A stretch of 9,347 bases of DNA from an uncultured Actinomycetes bacterium. GTDB lineage: Bacteria; Actinomycetota; Thermoleophilia; Gaiellales; F1-60-MAGs149. The notes beneath the pieces were generated by a model that was not told the origin of the DNA, did not search any database, and worked only from the letters and a program-made list of their open reading frames with translations. Made by a program: the position numbers and the translations under genes. The first letter of the stretch is position 1; the number at the start of each line of letters is the position of its first letter. Location: contig CAIQOY010000246.1 in NCBI GenBank assembly GCA_903873565.1, forward strand, positions 1 through 9,347, written 5' to 3'. This document shows positions 1 through 5,909 of this stretch, piece by piece.

Positions 1-1
1 C

Positions 2-148
2 GCCGGCCACGCCGCGGAGCCCGAGGGCCCGTGGGACGCGGCGCTCGAGCGGGCGCTCGCCGCCTGGGTCTTCGACGAGAACCTGGACGGGCGCTGGGCG
101 GGCGGCGACCGGATCGACCCGGCCGTGCTCGCGCGCCTGCTGGGCTAG
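2..148 (+). CDS. C-terminal end of an unidentified protein (5' end outside window)
   Basis: An open frame runs from the left edge to TAG at 146-148, giving the last 48 codons of a plus-strand gene. Every one of these codons ends in G or C, which matches the real genes of this window and strongly supports coding. The peptide is acidic and rich in Ala and Trp, with a WVFDENLDG stretch in the middle and an ending in ARLLG. I do not recognise the family, and the fragment is too short to assign a function. It converges with the Mrp gene: the two TAG stop codons overlap inside one CTAG tetramer at 145-148. No clear terminator follows it. Confidence 0.7.
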   Translation, partial: AGHAAEPEGPWDAALERALAAWVFDENLDGRWAGGDRIDPAVLARLLG

Positions 149-1260
149 ACGATCTTCAGCGGCTTCCTGATGCGCTGCACGGGGTCCTGCGTGCGCATCG
201 AGTGCAGCCGCTCAGCCAGCTCGCGGATCGCCACGGCGGCGGGGGAGTCGGGCTGCGAGACCGTGAAGGGCACGCCGCTGTCGCCGCCCTCGCGCAGCGC
301 CGGCTCGAGCGGGATCTGCGCGAGCAGCGGCACCTCGAGGTGGCCGGCGAGCGAGGCGCCGCCGCCCGACCCGAACAGCTCGTCGCGCTCGCCGCAGCAG
401 GGGCAGACGCGGTAGGCCATGTTCTCGACGACGCCGACGACGCGCATGTTGACCCGCTCGGAGACGGCGGCGGCGCGCTCGGCGACGCGCTGGGCGGCCG
501 CCTGCGGCGTCGTCACGACGACGGCCTCGCTGTGCGGCAGGAGGCTGCCGAGCGAGATCGCCACGTCGCCGGTGCCCGGGGGCATGTCGATCAGGAGGAC
601 GTCGAGCTCGCCCCAGTGGACGTCGGACAGGAACTGCTGCATCGCCTTGTGCAGCATCGGCCCGCGCCAGAGGACGGCGCCGCCCTCGTCCATGAAGTAG
701 CCGATCGAGATCGTCTTGAGGCCGTGCGCGACGGGCGGCACGATCATGCTGTCGACGGTGACGGGGCGCTGATGGATGCCGAGCATGCCGGGGACCGAGA
801 AGCCGTAGATATCGGCGTCGATCACGCCCACTTCGAGGCCGAGCTGCTGGAAGGCGATCGCCAGGTTGACCGTGAGCGACGACTTGCCGACGCCGCCCTT
901 GCCGGAGGCCACCGCGATGATCCGCGTCCTCGGGGAGACGGAGAGCTCGCCGGCGGGCTGGGGCGGCCGGCCGCCGCGCAGGCGCGTCGCCAGCTGGGCG
1001 CGCTCGTCCTCGGACATGCTCGTGAAGTCGACGTGGACGGAGGCGACGCCCTCGACCGTCTGCACCTCGCGGCGCACGTCCTGGTCGATCGTGGCCTTCA
1101 GCGGGCAGCCCGGGATCGTGAGGGCGACGCCGACGGTGACGTCGCCCGCGTCGCCGATCGCGATCTGGCGCACCATCTGCAGCGTGACGAGGTCCTGCTT
1201 GAGCTCGGGGTCGATGACCCGGGTCAGCGCCTCGCGGACCTGCTCCTCGGTGACGGCCAT
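145..1260 (-). CDS. mrp: Mrp/NBP35 (ApbC)-family iron-sulfur cluster carrier P-loop ATPase
   Basis: This 371-residue protein has the usual two-part Mrp layout. Residues 1-80 form a MIP18/DUF59-type domain with DPEL at 17-20 and GCP at 51-53. An ATPase domain follows, with the deviant Walker A motif SGKGGVGKSS at 119-128, DADIYG at 148-153 and DMPPGTGD at 225-232. A CxxC pair at 286-289 reads CPCC and is expected to hold a bridging [4Fe-4S] cluster between two subunits. In known homologues (ApbC, Nbp35) such proteins bind Fe-S clusters in the cytoplasm and pass them to target enzymes. The full domain set and normal length argue for an active protein. The ATG at 1260 lacks a Shine-Dalgarno sequence but has TAGCCT six bases upstream, so a leaderless mRNA is likely. 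It lies 9 bases after the DUF1015 gene. Confidence 0.96.
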   Translation of the reverse strand: MAVTEEQVREALTRVIDPELKQDLVTLQMVRQIAIGDAGDVTVGVALTIPGCPLKATIDQDVRREVQTVEGVASVHVDFTSMSEDERAQLATRLRGGRPPQPAGELSVSPRTRIIAVASGKGGVGKSSLTVNLAIAFQQLGLEVGVIDADIYGFSVPGMLGIHQRPVTVDSMIVPPVAHGLKTISIGYFMDEGGAVLWRGPMLHKAMQQFLSDVHWGELDVLLIDMPPGTGDVAISLGSLLPHSEAVVVTTPQAAAQRVAERAAAVSERVNMRVVGVVENMAYRVCPCCGERDELFGSGGGASLAGHLEVPLLAQIPLEPALREGGDSGVPFTVSQPDSPAAVAIRELAERLHSMRTQDPVQRIRKPLKIV

Positions 1261-1266
1261 GGTCGA

Positions 1267-1272
1267 AGGCTA
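1267..1272 (-). promoter_or_regulatory. Putative -10 box TAGCCT of mrp, overlapping the DUF1015 stop codon
   Basis: On the minus strand TAGCCT is followed by six bases (TCGACC) and then the mrp ATG, the geometry of a leaderless actinobacterial promoter (TANNNT with the start site about 7 bases on). The first three bases are the TAG stop codon of the DUF1015 gene. I see no convincing -35 box. The same layout occurs at three other genes in this window, which is the main support. Confidence 0.5.
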
Positions 1273-2556
1273 CCCGTTCGCGGGCTGGGGGCCGTCGAGG
1301 GTGCGGATCACGAGGCCGTCGAGGGTCTTGGGGTAGAAGTAGGTGCTCTTCTGCGGCATCACCTCGCCGGCCAGCGCCACGTTCTCGACCTCGCGCACCG
1401 TGGGCGCGCGCAGGATGAACGCGACGTCGCCTGACTCCTCGACCTTCGCGGCGGCGTCGTCGGAGTAGGCGGTGTAGCGGATCCGGTCCGTCGTGGCCAC
1501 GACCTCGGCGGTGAGGCCGAGCAGCGGGCCGAGGATGCGGTCCTGGAGCATCACGGCGTCGATCCGCTCCAGCGGCGTCCGGGCGCGCTCCTCGGGCGGG
1601 GCCGAGACGAGCAGCGGCGGGTGGTCGCGGCGCACGAGGCCGAAGACGCCGTGGTCGTGCGGGATCGGCGCCATCGCCTGCTCGAGCTGGACGACGCCGT
1701 CGCCGGCCTCGCGCACCTCGAAGCCGGCCGCGGCGAGGCGCTCGGGCAGCGTCTCCTGCTCGGCGGCGTCGATCCCGCCGACGATGCGGTGGATCGGGAA
1801 GATCACGAGGCCGGGGCTGGCGCCGTTCGTGAGGTACATCATCATCGCGTTGGCCGAGGGGTCCTCGGGGTGCGCATCGCGGTAGGCGAGGGCGGTGGCG
1901 TAGCGGTGGTGGCCGTCGGCGATCAAGAGGCGCCGCTGGGCGAGGGTGGCGTGGATGCGGTCCGTGATCTCGGACTCCGGCACGCGCCACATGCGCAGGT
2001 GGGTGCCGTGGTCGTCGGTCAGGTCGATGACGGGCGTCGGCTCGGAGCCGGCGCGCAGCGCGGTGTCGATCTCGCCGTCGGGATCGTCGTAGGTGACGAG
2101 GATCGGCGAGGGCTGCGCGTGCGTGGCGCGCAGGAGCCGCAGGCGGTCCTCGACGATGCTCGGCATCGTGCGCTCGTGGGGGAGGATGGTGCCGTCGCCG
2201 TCCGGCAGCCCGACGAGGGCGATCATGCCCTCGCGCACCCGCTGCACGCCGTCGGGGCCGATGAAGGTCTCCTCGGTGCGGTACAGGCAGGGCGACTCCT
2301 CCTGGAGCAGCGTGCCGTCGGCGCGCCACTCGTCGAGCAGGCGCCGCGCGTTCTCGGCCCGGCCCACGTCGGGCAGGATCAGGCGCACCACGTTGCGGTT
2401 CGAGCGCGCCACGAGCCGCATGCGGTCGGCCATCGTGATCACGTCGTAGGGCGGCGCGACGACCGAGAACGCCGGGTGGCGGGCCGGGTCGTAGCGCAGC
2501 CCGCGGAACGGGCGCACGTGGAGGGGTTCGGCGGGACTGCCCATCGGGCCCGGCAT
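1270..2556 (-). CDS. DUF1015 family protein (COG4198-like), function unknown
   Basis: The 428-residue product matches the DUF1015 family along its whole length. Landmarks are RPFRGLRYDP at 15-24, VAPPYDVI at 33-40, HERTM at 127-131, LIADGHHRYATAL at 211-223, and a C-terminal block with GEVMPQKSTYFYPKTLDGL at 397-415. The GHHR motif and the basic/aromatic C-terminal block are the most conserved parts and probably form a ligand or catalytic site. I know of no firmly established reaction for the family. There are no membrane segments or signal peptide, so it should be cytosolic. Two in-frame ATG codons (2556 and 2544) are possible starts. Neither has a good Shine-Dalgarno sequence, and a TACCAT at 2555-2560 would favour 2544 (424 residues). 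Its TAG stop is embedded in the presumed mrp promoter, so it may also be co-transcribed with mrp. Confidence 0.92.
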   Translation of the reverse strand: MPGPMGSPAEPLHVRPFRGLRYDPARHPAFSVVAPPYDVITMADRMRLVARSNRNVVRLILPDVGRAENARRLLDEWRADGTLLQEESPCLYRTEETFIGPDGVQRVREGMIALVGLPDGDGTILPHERTMPSIVEDRLRLLRATHAQPSPILVTYDDPDGEIDTALRAGSEPTPVIDLTDDHGTHLRMWRVPESEITDRIHATLAQRRLLIADGHHRYATALAYRDAHPEDPSANAMMMYLTNGASPGLVIFPIHRIVGGIDAAEQETLPERLAAAGFEVREAGDGVVQLEQAMAPIPHDHGVFGLVRRDHPPLLVSAPPEERARTPLERIDAVMLQDRILGPLLGLTAEVVATTDRIRYTAYSDDAAAKVEESGDVAFILRAPTVREVENVALAGEVMPQKSTYFYPKTLDGLVIRTLDGPQPANG

Positions 2557-2560
2557 GGTA
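2555..2560 (-). promoter_or_regulatory. Possible -10 box TACCAT for the DUF1015 gene
   Basis: TACCAT on the minus strand ends 10 bases before the ATG at 2544, so transcription would begin about 3 bases ahead of that codon. It overlaps the alternative ATG at 2556, which would then lie upstream of the RNA start. The spacing differs from the 6-7 bases seen at the other four starts, and there is no -35 box, so this is weak. Confidence 0.25.
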
Positions 2561-2592
2561 TCGGCGCTCGCCCGTCCGCCCTGCCAGCCGCC

Positions 2593-2598
2593 TAGACT
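2593..2598 (+). promoter_or_regulatory. Putative -10 box TAGACT of the OB-fold/HD gene (leaderless)
   Basis: TAGACT is followed by six bases (CACGGC) and the ATG at 2605. With the usual distance from -10 box to RNA start, the transcript would begin at or next to the A of ATG. No Shine-Dalgarno sequence is present. It lies in a 48-base divergent gap facing the DUF1015 gene, so polymerase bound in the two directions would probably collide. Confidence 0.55.
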
Positions 2599-2604
2599 CA
2601 CGGC

Positions 2605-3474
2605 ATGGCCGCCGACGCCCGCACGTCCGTCTCCGAGCTGGTCGAGGGCCAGCTCGTCGACTCGACGTTCGCGGTGCTGCGCAAGGATCGCCGGCGCACC
2701 CGCACGGGCAGCCCGTACCTCGCGCTCGAGCTCGCCGACCGCACCGGGCGCGTGCGGGCCACCGTGTTCGACGACGCCCCGATCCTGGACGGCCGCTTCG
2801 AGGCCGGCGACGTCGTGCGCGTCCTCGGGTCGGTGGAGTCGTTCCGGGGCCGGCCGCAGATCGTCGTGCGCTCGCTGGAGCGCGTGGAGGCCGAGGCGGA
2901 CGCGCTCGACTTCGTGCCGGGCGCCCGTCGCGACGTGGACGACCTCGAGGGCTTCCTCGAGTTCCTGGTCGAGGAGATCCCCGACGCGCCGCTGCGCGAG
3001 CTCGCCGCCGCCGTCCTCGCCGACGAGCCCCTGCGGGTCGCCTTCCGGGCCGCGCCGATGAGCGTCGAGCACCACCACGCCTACGCCGGGGGCGCGCTCC
3101 AGCACACCGTCGCGGTGGCGACCGCCTGCCGGGAGCTCGCGCTCCTGCATCCGCGCCTCGACCCATCGGTGGTCGGCTGCGCGAGCCTGCTCTTCGCCGT
3201 CGGCGCCGCGGACGCCTTCGTGCCCGGGCCGGTGCTCCAGCAGTCCGAGGAGGGCCGCCTGCTCGGGATCCCGCGGCTCAGCGCGCGGCGCATCGAGCGC
3301 GTCGCCGAGCGGCTGGGCACGCCCCGCGAGCGGGTCGTGGCCGTCCTGCACTGCGTGGACGCCGACCAGCAGCGCACGCCCGAGGCGGCGTGCCTGCACG
3401 GGGCCATCGGCCTGGACGCCGCGGTCTCGACCGCGCTCGCCCGGCAGGCGGGCCGGGCCGCCGCATCGCAGTAG
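2605..3474 (+). CDS. YhaM-like OB-fold + HD-domain protein with a degraded HD metal site
   Basis: The 289-residue protein has an OB-fold at about 10-95 (core LALELADRTGRVRATVFDD at 39-57) and an HD-like helical domain from about 150 to 280. That order matches YhaM-type 3'-5' exoribonucleases. The first part of the HD signature survives: HHHAYAGGALQHT at 156-168. The hallmark HD dyad does not. Where YhaM has a LLHDIGK-like segment, this protein has LLFAVGA at 195-201, so His and Asp become F197 and A198. The later GHI and HHG histidine motifs also seem to be lost (GIP at 221-223, HCV at 249-251), while the C-terminal PEAACLHG and LDA parts remain. I infer a nucleic-acid-binding protein without metal-dependent nuclease activity. 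The ORF is intact with normal codon use, so it is not a pseudogene. NadE follows after 10 bases. Confidence 0.85.
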   Translation: MAADARTSVSELVEGQLVDSTFAVLRKDRRRTRTGSPYLALELADRTGRVRATVFDDAPILDGRFEAGDVVRVLGSVESFRGRPQIVVRSLERVEAEADALDFVPGARRDVDDLEGFLEFLVEEIPDAPLRELAAAVLADEPLRVAFRAAPMSVEHHHAYAGGALQHTVAVATACRELALLHPRLDPSVVGCASLLFAVGAADAFVPGPVLQQSEEGRLLGIPRLSARRIERVAERLGTPRERVVAVLHCVDADQQRTPEAACLHGAIGLDAAVSTALARQAGRAAASQ

Positions 3475-3477
3475 ACT
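3472..3477 (+). promoter_or_regulatory. Putative -10 box TAGACT of nadE, overlapping the upstream stop codon
   Basis: TAGACT is followed by seven bases (GCCCGGC) and then the nadE GTG at 3485. Its first three bases are the TAG stop codon of the OB-fold/HD gene. The hexamer is identical to the one before that gene (2593-2598). No Shine-Dalgarno sequence precedes the GTG, which supports leaderless expression from this site, although read-through from the upstream gene is also possible. Confidence 0.5.
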
Positions 3478-3484
3478 GCCCGGC

Positions 3485-5146
3485 GTGCGCATCGCGCTCG
3501 CCCAGCTGAACCCGACGGTCGGCGATCTCGCCGGCAACGTCGCGCTGGTGGCCGCTGCGGCGGCCCGGGCGGCCGAGCTGGGGGCGGACCTCGTGGTGGC
3601 GCCGGAGCTCGTGGTGTCGGGCTATCCGCCGGAGGACCTGGTGCTGCGCCCGTCGTTCGTGCGGGCCTGCGAGGCGGCGGTGGTGCGGCTGGCGGGCGAG
3701 GTCGCGGTACCGGTGATCGTGGGGTCGCCGTGGGCGGGCTCCGATGGGGTGCGCAACAGCGCGTTCGTGCTGGAGGGCGGGGCGGTGACGGCGCGCTACG
3801 ACAAGATGGCGCTGCCGAACTACAGCGTCTTCGACGAGCAGCGCACGTTCCGGCCGGGCGACGGGCCGCTGCTCGTGCAGGCCGGCGGCGCGCTCGTCGG
3901 CATCACGATCTGCGAGGACATCTGGGTCGCCGACGGGCCGGCGCACGCCGCGGCGCGCGGCGGGGCGTCGCTGGTGGTCAACCTCTCGGCATCGCCGTAC
4001 CACCTCGGCAAGGGCCGCCAGCGCGATGAGCTGATCGGCGCGTTCGCCGCCGACGAGGGCTGCGCGGTGGCCTACGCCAACCTGGTCGGCGGGCAGGACG
4101 AGCTGCTCTTCGACGGCCGCAGCCTCGTCTTCGACGCCGCCGGCGGCCTCGTGGCGCGGGGCGCCTTCTGCGCGGAGGACCTCGTGGTCTGCGACCTCGA
4201 CCTGCCCAGCGGGCGCGGGGCCGGGGCGATCGCGATCGCCGCCGAGATCCCCGTCGGCGAGCCCGGACCGCCCGTCGTCGCCGAGGTCGCGCCGCTGCCG
4301 GGCTCGGAGCTGGAGGAGCTGTGGGGCGTGCTGGTGCTGGGGCTGCGCGACTATGTGGTCAAGAACGGGTTTCCCGGGGTGCTGTTGGGCGTGTCGGGGG
4401 GGATCGATTCGGCGCTGGTCGCGGCACTCGCCGCGGACGCGCTGGGGCCGGAGCGGGTGCATGCGGTGTCGATGCCGACCCGGTTCAACGTGGAGGAGAC
4501 GCGGTCGGATGCGCGGGTGGTGGCGGAGAACCTCGGGGTGGATTTCCGGGAGCTGCCGATCGAGCATCTGCGGCTCGCGTTCCATGACCTGCTGCCGGAG
4601 GTGGAGGGGCTGGCGGGGGAGAACCTGCAGGCGCGCCTGCGCGGCGTGATCCTGATGAGCCTGTCGAACCAGCATGGCTGGCTGGTCCTGACCACCGGCA
4701 ACAAGTCGGAGGTGGCGACGGGCTACTCGACCTTGTACGGGGATTCGGTGGGGGGCTTCGCGCCGATCAAGGACGTCCCGAAGACGCTGGTGCATGCGCT
4801 GTCGCGGTTTCTGAACGAGCGAGAGGGGCGGGAGGTGATCCCGTGGTCGACGATTGAGCGGCCGCCGACGGCGGAGCTGCGCGAGGGCCAGCGCGATGAT
4901 CAGTCGCTGCCGCCGTACGAGGTGCTGGATCCGGTGCTGCACGCGTACATCGAGGAGCGGATGGGGCCGCACGAGATCGCCGCGGCGGGATTGTGCGATC
5001 TGGACCTGGCGCTGAGGGTCGCGGGCCTCGTCGATCGGGCGGAGTACAAGCGCCGTCAGGGTGCGCCGGGGCTGAAGGTGCATCCGATCGCGTTCGGGCG
5101 CGACCGGCGCATGCCGATAACCAACCGCTACCGCGAGGAGCCGTGA
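3485..5146 (+). CDS. nadE: Glutamine-dependent NAD+ synthetase
   Basis: The 553-residue enzyme makes NAD+ from nicotinate adenine dinucleotide, ATP and glutamine in the cytoplasm. The N-terminal nitrilase-type glutaminase domain (about 1-265) has the triad Glu41 (APEL), Lys107 (YDKMALPNY) and Cys143 (TICEDIW). The synthetase domain (about 275-553) carries the P-loop GVSGGIDSA at 302-310, TTGNKSEVATGYST at 403-416 and RPPTAEL at 459-465, and ends in PITNRYREEP. All key residues are present and the length suits the two-domain form. The GTG start gives the canonical MRIALAQLNPTVGD beginning. Codon use shifts near the domain boundary (about 4320): the synthetase half uses far more GAT and CAT. 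The stop codon overlaps the next gene's ATG by one base. Confidence 0.97.
   Translation: MRIALAQLNPTVGDLAGNVALVAAAAARAAELGADLVVAPELVVSGYPPEDLVLRPSFVRACEAAVVRLAGEVAVPVIVGSPWAGSDGVRNSAFVLEGGAVTARYDKMALPNYSVFDEQRTFRPGDGPLLVQAGGALVGITICEDIWVADGPAHAAARGGASLVVNLSASPYHLGKGRQRDELIGAFAADEGCAVAYANLVGGQDELLFDGRSLVFDAAGGLVARGAFCAEDLVVCDLDLPSGRGAGAIAIAAEIPVGEPGPPVVAEVAPLPGSELEELWGVLVLGLRDYVVKNGFPGVLLGVSGGIDSALVAALAADALGPERVHAVSMPTRFNVEETRSDARVVAENLGVDFRELPIEHLRLAFHDLLPEVEGLAGENLQARLRGVILMSLSNQHGWLVLTTGNKSEVATGYSTLYGDSVGGFAPIKDVPKTLVHALSRFLNEREGREVIPWSTIERPPTAELREGQRDDQSLPPYEVLDPVLHAYIEERMGPHEIAAAGLCDLDLALRVAGLVDRAEYKRRQGAPGLKVHPIAFGRDRRMPITNRYREEP
5135..5140 (+). promoter_or_regulatory. Shine-Dalgarno sequence GAGGAG for the MBL-fold gene
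   Basis: GAGGAG lies five bases before the ATG at 5146, inside the last codons of nadE. It is the only strong ribosome binding site I found in the window. It fixes the hydrolase start at 5146 and, with the TGATG stop/start overlap, indicates translational coupling to nadE. The other genes appear leaderless or have no recognisable site. Confidence 0.8.
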
Positions 5147-5904
5147 TGCTGATCCACCACACCCAGGATCCCCAGTGGATGGCCGACGCCTACGTCGTCG
5201 CCAAGGAGGCTGGCGGCCCCGCGCTCTGGATCGACTGCAACGGCGCCCACGACGAGCTGCACGCCTTCGTCGAGGCCAACGACCTGACGATCGAGGGCAT
5301 CCTGCTCACGCACCACCACATCGACCACATCTACGACCTCGACGAGGTTCGGGAGCGCTACGGCGCGCCCGTCGGGGCGAGCGCCCGCGCGATCGAGCTG
5401 ATCCGCGATGAGGGCCACTACACGGGCCCGATCGAGCACGTGCTCGAGGAGGACGGGACGTTCGCGCTCGCCGGCCTCGAGGTGCGCTCGATCCCGACGC
5501 CGGGCCACGCCGGCGGTCACCTCGCCTTCCTGGTCGACGGCACGGACGTCTTCACCGGCGACGTGCTCTTCAACGGCACCGTCGGCGGCACGCGCGCGCC
5601 GGGCCACACCGACCTCGCCGACCTCAAGGCATCGCTCGGCCGCCTGCTGGAGCTCGACGACGCGATCGTGGTGCACCCGGGCCACACGGTGCCCACGACG
5701 ATCGGCGCCGAGCGCGCCGCGAACCCCTTCGTGCGCTTCTTCCGGGGCGAGGAGCCCGCGCTCGAGGAGCCCGTCACCGCCTGGGGGGAGCCCGCCACGC
5801 TGCTGGTCTGGGGCCCCGACTACGACGGCGGGCACAAGGCCCTCGTGCGCTGGGCCGACGGGTCCGAGGACATCGTCGGCGGGTCGAAGGTCGAGCGCGG
5901 CTAG
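5146..5904 (+). CDS. Metallo-beta-lactamase-fold hydrolase (glyoxalase II-like) with a short C-terminal extension
   Basis: The 252-residue protein has the full set of MBL-fold metal ligands: HHHIDH at 56-61 (the HxHxDH motif), His121 in PTPGHAGGH, Asp139 in FTGD and His180 in HPGH. The pattern resembles hydroxyacylglutathione hydrolase-like enzymes, which cleave thioesters with two metal ions. The helical substrate domain of true glyoxalase II is missing. The last 40 or so residues (about 213-252) instead form a beta-rich stretch with WGPDYDGGHKALVRWADG at 222-239, which looks like a small SH3-like module. The substrate cannot be told. There is no signal peptide, so it should be cytosolic. 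It is probably translated together with NadE, but no chemical link between them is evident. Its stop overlaps that of the convergent PuuD-like gene. Confidence 0.93.
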   Translation: MLIHHTQDPQWMADAYVVAKEAGGPALWIDCNGAHDELHAFVEANDLTIEGILLTHHHIDHIYDLDEVRERYGAPVGASARAIELIRDEGHYTGPIEHVLEEDGTFALAGLEVRSIPTPGHAGGHLAFLVDGTDVFTGDVLFNGTVGGTRAPGHTDLADLKASLGRLLELDDAIVVHPGHTVPTTIGAERAANPFVRFFRGEEPALEEPVTAWGEPATLLVWGPDYDGGHKALVRWADGSEDIVGGSKVERG

Positions 5905-5909
5905 CCGCG
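5896..5909. repeat. 14-base perfect palindrome centred on two convergent stop codons
   Basis: CGCGGCTAGCCGCG is its own reverse complement. The central CTAG contains the TAG of the MBL-fold gene (5902-5904) on the plus strand and the TAG of the PuuD-like gene (5901-5903) on the minus strand. It could be a byproduct of GC-rich codons around overlapping stops, or a small bidirectional end-of-gene signal. Confidence 0.6.

Noticed and set aside
169..199. GATGCGC ... GCGCATC inverted repeat just after the unidentified plus-strand gene
   Set aside because: Seven-base arms with a 17-base loop and no T-tract, inside mrp coding sequence. It is too weak to call a terminator.
31..1434. A 467-codon plus-strand open frame antisense to mrp
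   Set aside because: It is rich in Asp, His, Arg and Gly in the pattern of an antisense shadow. The opposite strand encodes a complete Mrp protein with all motifs.
212..3166. A 984-codon minus-strand open frame across mrp, the DUF1015 gene and the OB-fold/HD gene
   Set aside because: Its product is a low-complexity Arg/Pro/Ala string. It is the third-frame shadow of high-GC genes and contains no recognisable domain.
2605..3474. The OB-fold/HD gene as a pseudogene
   Set aside because: The frame is uninterrupted with near-complete G/C at third positions and a normal promoter. Only the catalytic residues are lost, which fits a retained non-catalytic protein better.
4993..5145. Extended in-frame start for the MBL-fold protein inside nadE
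   Set aside because: The added 51 residues are a shadow of nadE. GAGGAG at 5135-5140 and the TGATG junction place the start at 5146.
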